From JBDIBB01 sp039812685 (GTDB lineage: Bacteria; Acidobacteriota; Vicinamibacteria; Vicinamibacterales; JAFNAJ01): 14,934 nt of DNA. Position 1 is the first letter of the stretch; the number at the start of each line of letters is the position of its first letter. The notes under the pieces were generated by a model. The model did not search any database. It saw only the letters and a list, made by a program, of their open reading frames with translations, and had not been told where the DNA came from. The stretch is taken from assembly GCA_039812685.1 (NCBI GenBank), contig JBDIBB010000099.1:1-14934 (forward strand), in the 5' to 3' direction. Positions 1-8,483 of the stretch are shown piece by piece. The translations under genes were made by a program, and so were the position numbers.

Positions 1-269
1 GAGCTGTCGCCCGCCTGGGCCGTGGTGAGCCGCCGCAGGCGTCCGGTGGCCACCTCGACGAGCCAGAGGTTCGTGGAACTGCTGTTCTTCTCGAGCGACC
101 ACTCCTGCTGCGTGAAGACGATGAGCCGGGCGTCGGGTGAGAGCTGCGGGCTGCCGAGGCGCTTGATCGTCCAGAGATCGGCCGGCGTGAGGACTCGTTT
201 CTGTGCCGAGGCCGAGACGGCGACCGACAGGGCGAGAAGAAGGAAGACGACGAGGCGGCGTGGGTTCAT
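1..269 (-). CDS. S9-family (prolyl oligopeptidase-type) secreted peptidase, N-terminal fragment
   Basis: This is the first 89 codons of a gene that runs off the left edge, so there is no stop in the window. The start is ATG at 269-267 on the minus strand, with a GGAGGG ribosome site about 8 bases upstream. Residues 1-22 form a Sec signal peptide: MNPRR, then a hydrophobic core VVFLLLALSVAVSA, then SASA before Q23. The mature start, LTPADLWTIKRLGSPQLSPD, is the usual opening of S9 serine peptidases (acylaminoacyl-peptidase/dipeptidyl-peptidase types). It is followed by the first propeller strands, with an LWLVEVATGRLRRLT blade pattern. The catalytic Ser-Asp-His domain would lie outside the window, so activity cannot be judged. 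A non-peptidase TolB/WD40-like propeller protein is the main alternative. It is divergent from the kinase at 464, and the two share a 194-base promoter region. Confidence 0.75.
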   Translation of the reverse strand, partial: MNPRRLVVFLLLALSVAVSASAQKRVLTPADLWTIKRLGSPQLSPDARLIVFTQQEWSLEKNSSSTNLWLVEVATGRLRRLTTAQAGDS

Positions 270-296
270 GATGACGGCCCTCCAGCGGACGCCGAC

Positions 297-302
297 AGGG
301 TA
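297..302 (-). promoter_or_regulatory. -10-like element for the S9 peptidase gene
   Basis: TACCCT reads on the minus strand from 302 to 297, 27 bases upstream of the ATG. It is identical to the TACCCT before the regulator gene at 8484 and close to TACCTT before zwf. No convincing -35 hexamer lies 16-18 bases further upstream. The call rests on position and recurrence only. Confidence 0.4.
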
Positions 303-381
303 GCGCGAAGTCGCCCGGGCTGGTCCGGCCCGGATTCGCCATCGGCGGCGGCGTCAGGCGGCGCCGATGCGGTCGCACGGC

Positions 382-410
382 TTGGGCCCGGCCGGCGCCT
401 GCGTTACCAT
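382..410 (+). promoter_or_regulatory. Candidate promoter of the first hybrid kinase
   Basis: TTGGGC (382-387) and TACCAT (405-410) are separated by 17 bases, a sigma-70-like arrangement. It would leave an untranslated leader of about 45 bases before the ATG at 464. It lies in the 194-base divergent region shared with the S9 peptidase gene. It is a visual match only. Confidence 0.35.
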
Positions 411-463
411 GGCCGCGTGTCGTTCGTGCATGCGCCGGCCGGCATGTCACGAAGTCCACCCTC

Positions 464-3043
464 ATGCGCCACCTGAAGAGCGCCCTGGTTCTGCTGGGCG
501 TCACCGCGCTCAGCACCTACTTTCTCGCGCTGGCGTACCACCGGGCGAGCCACGATGCCATCCTCCAGCTCTACGCGCAGGAGCGCATCCTGGCCGAGCA
601 GGCTGCCCAGGGCATCACGACCTACTTCAGCTACAACCGGCAGATGCTGGAATTCCTGGCGCAGGATCCCGACGTGGCGGCCAACACCCCGCGCGGCCAG
701 CGCCTGCTGCGCGACGTGTTCGTCTCGGGATCCGACAACCTGCTGTCGATCACCCGGATGGCGGCCGACGGCCGCATCCTCTACTCCTACCCGAGCGAGG
801 AGGCAACCGGGCAATCCATCCTTCACCAGCCGCACGTGCAGGCGTTCCTCGAGCGCCGGCGCCCGGTGGTGAGCCGCGTCTTCACCTCCGTCCAGGGGTT
901 CGAGACCGTGGCGCTGCACGTGCCGGTGTACGACGGAGAGCGGTTCGCGGGATCGCTGGCGGCGCTGATCCCCTTCGACATCATCTCGAGGCGCTACCTG
1001 GCTGGCATCCGCATCGGCGAGACCGGTCACGCGCTCCTGCTCAGCCGGGAAGGCATCGAGCTGTTCTGCCCCGTGCCGGGTCACACCGGACGCCCCGTCG
1101 ACGACACGTCGGCGGCCTACCCCATGGTGCGGGCGATGGCCGCGCGCATGCTGCGGGGAGAGTCTGGAACCGCGATCTACGAGTACCACGGCGTGGGGCC
1201 TGCCGCCGGCACGATCGTCGAGAAGCACGCGTACTTCATGAAGATCCCGCTCGAGGACTCCTTCTGGACGATTGCCGTGACGGCGCCCGAGGCCGAGGCG
1301 CTGGCGTTCATCCAGGGGTTCCGCGATTGGTGGGTCGTGGCCATGGCGCTGATGGTGGGCGCCTTCATCGTGTGGGGCGTCTTCCTCGCGCAGGCCTATC
1401 TCAGGCTGGGCCGCGAGGAGGCCCGCAAGCTCGCCCAGGATCGCGTGCTGGCCGCCGAGCGGGAGCGCGAGCAGGCGCTGCGCGAGAGCGAGGAGCGCTT
1501 CCGCACCTACTTCGAGGAGTCACGCCTCCCGATGGCGATCACCTCGCCGGAGCGGAAGTGGCTGGTCGTCAACGAGCGGCTCGCCGAGTTGCTGGGGCGC
1601 TCGCGCGAGGAACTCAGGGGCGTCGACTGGGCGCAGCACACGCACCCGGACGATCTGCCCGCCGAAGAACGGGAATTCGCCAGGATGCTCGCCGGCGAGA
1701 TCGACGGCTACTCGATCGAGAAACGGTTCGTGCGGGCCGGCGGATCGATCGTCCACGCGATCCTGTCGGTGCGGCTGGTGCGGCGGCCCGACGGCAGCCC
1801 CGATCACTGCCTCGCGCAGGTGCAGGACATCAGCGACCGCAAACGGCTGGACGAGGAGCGCGCGCGCCTGGAAGAACAGTTGCGGCAGGCCCAGAAGCTC
1901 GAGGCCATCGGGCGGCTGGCGGGCGGCGTCGCGCACGATTACAACAACCTGCTCACCGTCCAGTTCGGCCACCTGGCGATGCTGCGGGAGGAGCCGGCGC
2001 TGCCTCCCGGCGCGCTGGCGCCCATCGCCGAGATCGAGAAGAGCGCCCGGATGGCGGCCCAGCTCACGCGTCAACTCCTCGCGTTCGGCCGGCGCCAGGT
2101 GCTCCAGTTCCAGCGGCTCGACCTCAACGAGGCTGTCGGCAGTGTGGCAACGCTGCTGGGGCGCGTGCTGCCCGAGACCATCGCGCTCGACGTGCGGACC
2201 GCACCCGAGCCGCTGTGGGTGGACGCCGATGCGGGCACCATCGAGCAGGTGATCGTGAACCTCGTGGTGAACGCGCGCGACGCCATGCCCGAGGGCGGGC
2301 GCGTGACGCTGGCCACGCAGCGCGTCACCATCGAGGCAGGTCACGAGCCGCCGCACGCCGACGCGCAGCCCGGCGTCTTCGCCTGCCTCTCGGTGGCCGA
2401 CACCGGCACGGGCATGGACGCCGAGACGCGACGCCGCATCTTCGAGCCGTTCTTCACGACGAAGGACGCCAGCCGAGGCCTGGGGCTCGGCCTCGCCACC
2501 ATCTACGGCATCGTCCGCCAGCACGGCGGGTGGATAGACGTGGAGAGCGAGCCCGGGCGGGGCGCCAGGTTCCGTGTCTACTACGTGGCGGCGGCGCCCG
2601 CCGAGCAGGCGAACCCGCCCTCGCCGGTCGAGGCGCACCCGGTGGTGAGCGGCGGCGGGACCGTCCTGCTCGTCGAGGACAACGACGCGGTGCGCACCAC
2701 GCTGACGCGGACGCTGGAGCGGCTCGGCTTCCGCGTGCTCGTCAGCACGGGACCGTCCGGGGCACGCCGCCTGTGGGCCGCGCATCGGGACGAGGTGTCG
2801 CTGCTGGTGTCCGACATGATGATGCTGGAGGGGGAAAGCGGTCTGGAACTGGCCAGCGCCCTTCGCCGCGAGAGGCCCGGCCTGCCGGTGATCATCATGA
2901 GCGGCTACAGCCAGGACCTGGCCGGCCACTCGCTCGAGGCCGGCATGGTCTTCCTCGCCAAGCCCTGGACGAGGCCGGCGCTGGCGCGTGCGCTCGACGA
3001 CAGCCTGCGCAAGGCGCGCGCCGCGGACGTCCCGGCCCCGTGA
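464..3043 (+). CDS. Hybrid sensor histidine kinase, dCache-like sensor, PAS, HisKA, HATPase, C-terminal receiver
   Basis: This 859-residue inner-membrane kinase should autophosphorylate a histidine and pass the phosphate to its own receiver domain. TM1 lies at about residues 5-25. A periplasmic region, about 26-288, resembles a double Cache ligand sensor (ADGRILYSYPSE; FAGSLAALIPFDIISRRYL; GETGHALLLSREG). TM2 lies at about 289-311, followed by a charged coiled-coil linker (315-345) and a PAS domain (about 341-460). The HisKA motif GGVAHDYNN has its phospho-acceptor at His491. The ATPase domain shows NLVVNARDAM (Asn599, Asn603), DTGTGMD (Asp646), FEPFFTTK and GLGLGLATIYG. The receiver (about 733-850) has Glu738/Asp739, phospho-acceptor Asp784, Ser813 and Lys833. 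After Asp784 it reads MMMLEGESG, without the usual proline. No clear Shine-Dalgarno precedes the ATG, but no in-frame start lies upstream with better support. The stimulus is unknown and no cognate HPt or regulator is adjacent. Confidence 0.9.
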   Translation: MRHLKSALVLLGVTALSTYFLALAYHRASHDAILQLYAQERILAEQAAQGITTYFSYNRQMLEFLAQDPDVAANTPRGQRLLRDVFVSGSDNLLSITRMAADGRILYSYPSEEATGQSILHQPHVQAFLERRRPVVSRVFTSVQGFETVALHVPVYDGERFAGSLAALIPFDIISRRYLAGIRIGETGHALLLSREGIELFCPVPGHTGRPVDDTSAAYPMVRAMAARMLRGESGTAIYEYHGVGPAAGTIVEKHAYFMKIPLEDSFWTIAVTAPEAEALAFIQGFRDWWVVAMALMVGAFIVWGVFLAQAYLRLGREEARKLAQDRVLAAEREREQALRESEERFRTYFEESRLPMAITSPERKWLVVNERLAELLGRSREELRGVDWAQHTHPDDLPAEEREFARMLAGEIDGYSIEKRFVRAGGSIVHAILSVRLVRRPDGSPDHCLAQVQDISDRKRLDEERARLEEQLRQAQKLEAIGRLAGGVAHDYNNLLTVQFGHLAMLREEPALPPGALAPIAEIEKSARMAAQLTRQLLAFGRRQVLQFQRLDLNEAVGSVATLLGRVLPETIALDVRTAPEPLWVDADAGTIEQVIVNLVVNARDAMPEGGRVTLATQRVTIEAGHEPPHADAQPGVFACLSVADTGTGMDAETRRRIFEPFFTTKDASRGLGLGLATIYGIVRQHGGWIDVESEPGRGARFRVYYVAAAPAEQANPPSPVEAHPVVSGGGTVLLVEDNDAVRTTLTRTLERLGFRVLVSTGPSGARRLWAAHRDEVSLLVSDMMMLEGESGLELASALRRERPGLPVIIMSGYSQDLAGHSLEAGMVFLAKPWTRPALARALDDSLRKARAADVPAP

Positions 3044-3056
3044 CGCCATCCCAATC

Positions 3057-3091
3057 GCCCCGGATGACGCCGCGATCCGCTGGCACGGGGC
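3057..3091 (+). terminator. Hairpin downstream of the first kinase gene
   Basis: GCCCCG (3057-3062) and CGGGGC (3086-3091) form a 6-bp outer stem, with GGAT/ATCC able to pair inside. It begins 13 bases after the kinase stop codon. No T-run follows, so intrinsic termination is uncertain. The 253-base gap 3044-3296 holds this hairpin and the one at 3106-3140, and no gene that I can support. Confidence 0.3.
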
Positions 3092-3105
3092 CTCCAGCCG
3101 TTCCG

Positions 3106-3140
3106 CCCCCAGCGGCTTCGGCCTCGCTACGCCTCGGGGG
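3106..3140. terminator. GC-rich stem-loop with a UUCG tetraloop (terminator or REP-like element)
   Basis: An outer CCCCC/GGGGG stem (3106-3110 with 3136-3140) encloses AGC-GGC-TTCG-GCC-(two-base bulge)-GCT (3111-3128). TTCG closed by GGC/GCC is an unusually stable tetraloop hairpin. The 3' side carries a near-direct repeat, GCCTCGCTACGCCTCGG. It sits between two kinase genes, so it may end transcription of the first or be a member of a dispersed intergenic repeat family. Only one copy is in this window. Confidence 0.35.
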
Positions 3141-3296
3141 TGACGATCCGAACGGTGCCGGCCGGTTCTCGGCGGCCGTCGTCATGGATGAGCTCAGGTC
3201 ATCACGGTCTGCGCCCGATAGTGAGTCCGTCGGCGGTTCGCGGGAGTCCGGGGCCCGTCGGGATCTCGGTACGCCGGGAAGGTCTTGGCTCGACAG

Positions 3297-5609
3297 ATGA
3301 CAGCCGAAGGGCGGTTGAGGGATCCGATATCGGCGCCGCAGGCCGGGACGCGACGGCGTCTGCTGGGATGGGGGGCCTGTGCGTGGGTCGCCCTCGTGGG
3401 AGCCTCCGCCACCATCGAGTGGCGCGACTCCGCGCGCACGGCCGAGCGGCTCGCCCGGGAGCAGGCCTACTTCGCCTTCGAGAAGGACCTCGTCTATCGC
3501 CGGTGGGCTGCGATGCAGGGCGGCCTCTACGTCGTCCCGAGCGAACACACCCCGCCCAACCCCTTCCTGGCGACCCATCCCGCGCGCGACGTGATCACGG
3601 CGGATCACCGCCAGTTGACGCTCGTCAACCCCGCCTACATGACGCGGCAGGTTCACGAGCTCGGGGCCGAACAGGGTCTGCTGAAAGGTCACATCACGAG
3701 CCTGCGGCCGATCAATCCCGGCAACGCTGCCGATCTCTGGGAGGAGGCGGCCCTGCGGGCGTTCGAGTCGGGCGCGCGCGAGGTGAGCGGGATCGCACCC
3801 CTGGACGGACGCCCTCACATGCGGCTGATGCGGCCACTGACCACGGAGGCGAGCTGCCTGACCTGTCACGCCGCCCAGGGTTACCGCCTCGGCGAGATTC
3901 GGGGGGGCCTCAGCGTCTCGGTGCCCTTCGACGGGTTCTTCGCCGCGATTGCCGGGCAGCGGCAGCGTCTGCTGATGACTCACCTCGTCATCGGGCTGAT
4001 CGGCCTCGCCGGCCTGTGGGTCGGCAACCGTCGCCTCCGTCAGTCGGAGCAGGACCTGCTCGAGAGCGAGGGGCGGCATCGGACGCTGTTCGAGCACATG
4101 CCGCAGGGTGCCTTCCGGCAGGTCGCTGACGGCCGGATCGTGGCGGCCAACCCGGCGGCGCTCCGGATGCTCGGGATTGACCACGACACGTTGCTCGACC
4201 GTCGCGCCGACAGCGCCGCGTGGGGGTTCGTCGACGAGCACGGGGCGCCGCTCGATCCGCTGCTGTACCCGTCGAACGTGGCCGCTCGCACCGGCCAGCC
4301 TGTGGAACCGGTGATTCTCGGCGTCCATCGCGAGGCGGGCGGCGAGCCCCGATGGCTGGAGGTCAGCGCGGTGCCGGAACCTCCGGCGCGGCCGGGCACG
4401 CGAGGCGACGTGGTGGTGACGCTGCACGACGTCACGTCGAGACGGCGGACCGAGGCGGCCCTGGAGCGGCTAGGCCAGGCCACCAAGATGGAGTCGATCG
4501 GGCGCCTGGCCGGCGGCGTGGCACACGACTTCAACAACCAGCTCTGCGTGATCCTGGGCCACACCGAGGCGGCGCTCGAGCAGTTGCCGTCGGCCAGCCC
4601 GCTGCGCGAGCCGCTGGCCGAGGCTCACGCCGCGGCCCTGCGCTCGGCCGAGCTGACGCGACAACTGCTGGCCTTCGCGCGAAGGCAGCCCGTTGCGCCG
4701 CGCCCGATCGACCTCAACGAGATCGTGGGCAGCTCGCTGGGCATGCTGCGGCGCCTGATGGGCGAGCACATCGAGCTGCGCTGGAAGCCGGCGGCAGACC
4801 CCTGGTCCGCGCTGCTGGACCCGAGTCAGGTGGACCAGATTCTCATCAACCTCTGCGTGAACGCCCGTGACGCGCTCAACGGCGGCGGGCAGGTGACGAT
4901 CGGGACGCGCAACGTGACGGTGGACGAGCCGGCCAGCGCCGAGTGGGATCACCTCGCGCCGGGTGAGTTCGTGCAGCTCGAGATCGCCGACAACGGGGCG
5001 GGTATTGCCGAGCCCCTGCTGCCCCACATCTTCGAGCCGTTCTTCACCACGAAGCCGGCGGGACAGGGCACGGGCCTCGGCCTGGCCACGGTGTATGGCG
5101 TCGTGACGCAGAACGATGGGGCCATCCGCGTCCGGTCCCGCGTGGGGCAGGGCACCCGCTTCGAGATCGTGTTCCCCCGCCGCGCCGGCGCCGCGGCGCA
5201 CGATGCCGGGCCACCACAGCCCGCCAGCGGCGGGAACGAGACCATCCTGCTGGTGGAAGACGAGTCCGCGCTGCTGCGGCTGGCGACGATGCTGCTCACG
5301 CGGCTCGGCTACGGCGTGATTCCCGCGGGACGGCCCGAGGACGCGCTGCGGCTCGCCGAACGCCACGCCGGGGCCATCGACCTGCTCGTGACCGACCTCG
5401 TGATGCCCGGCATGAACGGACGGGAGCTCGCCGCGCGCATCACGGCGCGCGATCCGCGGGTGAAGTGCCTGTTCGTCTCCGGGTACTCGGCCGACGTCAT
5501 CGCGCACCAGGGCGTGATCGACGAGGGCGCGCACCTGCTCGAGAAGCCGTTCTCGCTGCACCGCCTGGCTGCCAGCGTCCGCGAAGCGCTCGCGTCGGCG
5601 GCCTGCTGA
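3297..5609 (+). CDS. Hybrid sensor histidine kinase with periplasmic CxxCH heme-type (Tll0287/DUF3365-like) sensor
   Basis: The protein has 770 residues from ATG 3297. A TTG at 3285 is in frame, but it sits only two bases after GGGAAGG (3276-3282), too close for that ribosome site; the ATG is 14 bases away, so the start is not certain. TM1 lies at about 21-40. The periplasmic domain, about 41-222, resembles the Tll0287-like family (DUF3365) and contains CLTCH (Cys187-His191), the covalent c-type heme motif, followed by GGLSVSVPF. TM2 lies at about 225-243, and a PAS domain at about 259-385. The HisKA motif GGVAHDFNN has His410. ATPase motifs are NLCVNARDAL (Asn518, Asn522), DNGAGI (Asp565), FEPFFTTK and GTGLGLATVYG. 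The receiver (about 648-765) has Glu655-Asp656-Glu657 (VEDE), Asp700 in TDLVMPGMNG, Ser728 and Lys750. The likely role is redox, NO/CO or oxygen sensing through heme, an inference from the family. Its cytoplasmic half parallels the upstream kinase, which suggests an old duplication with sensor exchange. Confidence 0.9.
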   Translation: MTAEGRLRDPISAPQAGTRRRLLGWGACAWVALVGASATIEWRDSARTAERLAREQAYFAFEKDLVYRRWAAMQGGLYVVPSEHTPPNPFLATHPARDVITADHRQLTLVNPAYMTRQVHELGAEQGLLKGHITSLRPINPGNAADLWEEAALRAFESGAREVSGIAPLDGRPHMRLMRPLTTEASCLTCHAAQGYRLGEIRGGLSVSVPFDGFFAAIAGQRQRLLMTHLVIGLIGLAGLWVGNRRLRQSEQDLLESEGRHRTLFEHMPQGAFRQVADGRIVAANPAALRMLGIDHDTLLDRRADSAAWGFVDEHGAPLDPLLYPSNVAARTGQPVEPVILGVHREAGGEPRWLEVSAVPEPPARPGTRGDVVVTLHDVTSRRRTEAALERLGQATKMESIGRLAGGVAHDFNNQLCVILGHTEAALEQLPSASPLREPLAEAHAAALRSAELTRQLLAFARRQPVAPRPIDLNEIVGSSLGMLRRLMGEHIELRWKPAADPWSALLDPSQVDQILINLCVNARDALNGGGQVTIGTRNVTVDEPASAEWDHLAPGEFVQLEIADNGAGIAEPLLPHIFEPFFTTKPAGQGTGLGLATVYGVVTQNDGAIRVRSRVGQGTRFEIVFPRRAGAAAHDAGPPQPASGGNETILLVEDESALLRLATMLLTRLGYGVIPAGRPEDALRLAERHAGAIDLLVTDLVMPGMNGRELAARITARDPRVKCLFVSGYSADVIAHQGVIDEGAHLLEKPFSLHRLAASVREALASAAC

Positions 5610-5695
5610 TCCACCGCTCGGACGCCGGCATCGCCACGATCGTCCTCCTGCACCGCGGGGGTTCCTGAACAGGCCCGCCGCCGTGGAGACCCTTC

Positions 5696-6172
5696 ATGCC
5701 CTCCGACGCCTTCCAGGACCATTACCCCGACGATCTCGCCCAGTGCTACGGGTGCGGCCGCCTCAACGCCCACGGCCTCCAGATCAAGAGCCGCTGGGAC
5801 GGCGACGAGGCCGTGGCCACCTTCGTGCCGCGCCCGCATCACACCGCCGTGCCAGGGTTCGTCTACGGCGGCCTGATCGCCTCGCTGATCGACTGCCATG
5901 GCACCGGCACCGCCGCGGCGGCGGCCTATCGCGCCGCCGGTCGCGCGCTGGGAGAGGGACCGCCGTTTCGTTACGTCACGGCGTCGCTCCACGTCGACTA
6001 CCTGCGTCCGACGCCGATGGGCACGACGCTCACGCTGCGCGCGCGTGTGAAGGAACTGAAGGGTCGGAAGGTGGTGCTCGCCATCGACCTGACCGCGGCC
6101 GGCGAGGTGTGCGCGCGCGGCGAGGTCGTGGCGGTGCAGATGCCCGATCGGATGCTTCCGGCTGGCGCGTGA
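5696..6172 (+). CDS. Hotdog-fold thioesterase-like protein (PaaI/4HBT superfamily)
   Basis: This 158-residue cytoplasmic protein starts at ATG 5696, with GGAG (5685-5688) seven bases upstream. The N-terminus has CYGCGRLNAHGLQIKS, the Cys-x-x-Cys-Gly...Asn...Gly-Leu opening common in a PaaI-like subgroup. The hotdog helix reads VYGGLIASLIDCHGTGTA: Gly-Gly and Asp66 match the HGGxxxxLxDxxxG pattern, except that the usual His is Tyr57. The later strands LHVDYLRPTPMGTTLTLRARV and GEVCARGEVVAV complete the fold. The family hydrolyses acyl-CoA or related thioesters; the substrate here cannot be told. It follows the heme kinase by 86 bases on the same strand. I see no copy of the TGGTANNNT promoter motif in that gap, so read-through is possible. 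Confidence 0.8.
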   Translation: MPSDAFQDHYPDDLAQCYGCGRLNAHGLQIKSRWDGDEAVATFVPRPHHTAVPGFVYGGLIASLIDCHGTGTAAAAAYRAAGRALGEGPPFRYVTASLHVDYLRPTPMGTTLTLRARVKELKGRKVVLAIDLTAAGEVCARGEVVAVQMPDRMLPAGA

Positions 6173-6215
6173 CGGTGGCCGCATCAGGGGCGCCGGGCTG
6201 AAACGCGTCCGCGCA

Positions 6216-6271
6216 TCACGAGGGGACGTTTCGTGAGGATCCGTCCGCGGGCGGCGCGATCCCGCTCACGA
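6216..6271 (+). promoter_or_regulatory. Cluster of TCACGA inverted repeats upstream of zwf
   Basis: TCACGA (6216-6221) faces TCGTGA (6231-6236) across nine bases. The same middle arm, read as TCGTGAG (6231-6237), also matches CTCACGA (6265-6271) across 27 bases. The last copy ends 9 bases before the zwf -10 hexamer. A second overlapping hairpin pairs GAAACG..TCC (6200-6210) with GGACGTTTC (6224-6232). It could be an operator, the end structure of the upstream thioesterase transcript, or both. Confidence 0.35.
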
Positions 6272-6277
6272 GGCCTG

Positions 6278-6286
6278 TGGTACCTT
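6278..6286 (+). promoter_or_regulatory. Extended -10-like element for zwf
   Basis: TGGTACCTT has the TGnTAnnnT form of an extended -10. It lies 27 bases before the TTG at 6313 and just ahead of the GAGGAG ribosome site. It falls inside the longest open frame, which begins at GTG 6277, so the upstream GTG is unlikely to be the real start. No good -35 is visible. Confidence 0.45.
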
Positions 6287-6312
6287 GGCGGCTCACACGA
6301 GGAGATCCTTCA

Positions 6313-7873
<1,561 letters not shown>

Positions 7874-7890
<17 letters not shown>

Positions 7891-7922
7891 CGGCCTCCGC
7901 GCCGCGCGGCGCCGCCGTCAGG
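7874..7922. terminator. Overlapping palindromes spanning both stop codons of zwf and the ACT gene (bidirectional terminator)
   Basis: Three copies of one 9-10-mer alternate in orientation: GCCGTCAGGA (7874-7883), TCCTGACGGC (7885-7894) and GCCGTCAGG (7914-7922). The first two form a perfect 10-bp inverted repeat with a one-base centre. The second and third form a 9-bp stem around a perfect 14-bp palindrome, GCGCCGCGCGGCGC (7899-7912). The middle arm can pair with only one partner at a time. The zwf stop (7888-7890) and the minus-strand stop (7920-7918) are parts of the arms. This fits a shared terminator for convergent genes, although no T-tract is present. Confidence 0.6.
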
Positions 7923-8331
7923 CGCCGAGCAGTGCCGCCACCCGATCCACGTCCTCGTTGCGCACGTACAGCAGGTGGCTGTAGCCGCCGCGCCCGTCGG
8001 TGATCCCGGTGGAGCAGACGACGTTGATGTTGTGATCCGACAACTGGCGATGGCTGTCCACCAGCGCGCCAGGTCGATCCTCGCCCTGCGCGAGAAACGC
8101 GTACTGCGGCGCCGAGAGCGTCCATCCCTCCTGCTGCGCGACCGTGGCGAGGCCGTCGAGATCGTCGGAGAACAGCACCAGTTGCGTCTTGCCGATGCCG
8201 AGCGGAACCGCGTGGAACGCCAGCAGGTTCACCTCGGCCGCGGCCGTGCGGACAAGCAGCCGCAAGGCCTCGCCGGGCTTGTCTTCCACGATGACCGATG
8301 TGTAGGCGACGCGACGAACCGAGGCGGCCAT
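7918..8331 (-). CDS. Tandem ACT-domain protein
   Basis: This 137-residue cytoplasmic protein starts at ATG 8331-8329, preceded by GAGGGAG at a spacing of about 7. It consists only of two ACT-like units. The first, about residues 8-70, carries VEDKPGEALRLL; the second, about 74-135, carries GEDRPGALVDSHRQL. The (E)D-[KR]-P-G turn at the strand-helix junction is the ACT hallmark, where small ligands such as amino acids usually bind. No catalytic domain is fused. Small double-ACT proteins usually act as ligand-responsive regulatory or accessory subunits; the partner and ligand are unknown here. It converges on zwf with 27 bases between stops and diverges from the membrane regulator at 8484. No amino-acid biosynthesis gene is adjacent. 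Confidence 0.8.
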   Translation of the reverse strand: MAASVRRVAYTSVIVEDKPGEALRLLVRTAAAEVNLLAFHAVPLGIGKTQLVLFSDDLDGLATVAQQEGWTLSAPQYAFLAQGEDRPGALVDSHRQLSDHNINVVCSTGITDGRGGYSHLLYVRNEDVDRVAALLGA

Positions 8332-8373
8332 GGGCGGTCTCCCTCTGCGCGTGAGGACGGTCGAATCGGCTCA

Positions 8374-8382
8374 AGCCTACCA
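8374..8382 (-). promoter_or_regulatory. Extended -10-like element for the ACT-domain gene
   Basis: TGGTAGGCT reads on the minus strand (8382-8374), 42 bases upstream of the ATG. It has the same TGGTAnnnT form as the elements before zwf and the regulator at 8484. The 152-base divergent gap 8332-8483 thus appears to hold two back-to-back promoters. I see no other gene in the gap. Confidence 0.4.
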
Positions 8383-8448
8383 CCGCGCACACGACGGAGC
8401 CAGCCGCGCCGCGCGACAGGTCGCCCCGCGCGAGGCCTCCTGCGGCTG

Positions 8449-8457
8449 TGGTACCCT
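8449..8457 (+). promoter_or_regulatory. Extended -10-like element for the winged-helix/TPR regulator
   Basis: TGGTACCCT lies 26 bases before ATG 8484 and just ahead of the ribosome site GGGAGGGG (8467-8474). It overlaps the GTG at 8448 that opens the longest reading frame, which argues for the ATG as start. No clear -35 is visible. Confidence 0.45.
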
Positions 8458-8483
8458 CGGCTTGCCGGGAGGGGCTCTGCTCG

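Noticed and set aside
3081..3097. TGGCAC-like -24 element of a sigma-54 promoter
   Set aside because: The required GC-containing -12 element (TTGCA-like) is not present at the right distance.
367..3300. A 977-codon open frame overlapping the first kinase in another frame, rich in Arg, Ala, Gly and Pro
   Set aside because: It is a shadow of high-GC coding sequence: low complexity, no domain motifs, and the frame at 464-3043 carries every kinase motif in order.
6173..6276. A small gene between the thioesterase and zwf
   Set aside because: No start with a ribosome site and no frame with plausible protein composition; inverted repeats explain the structure of the gap.
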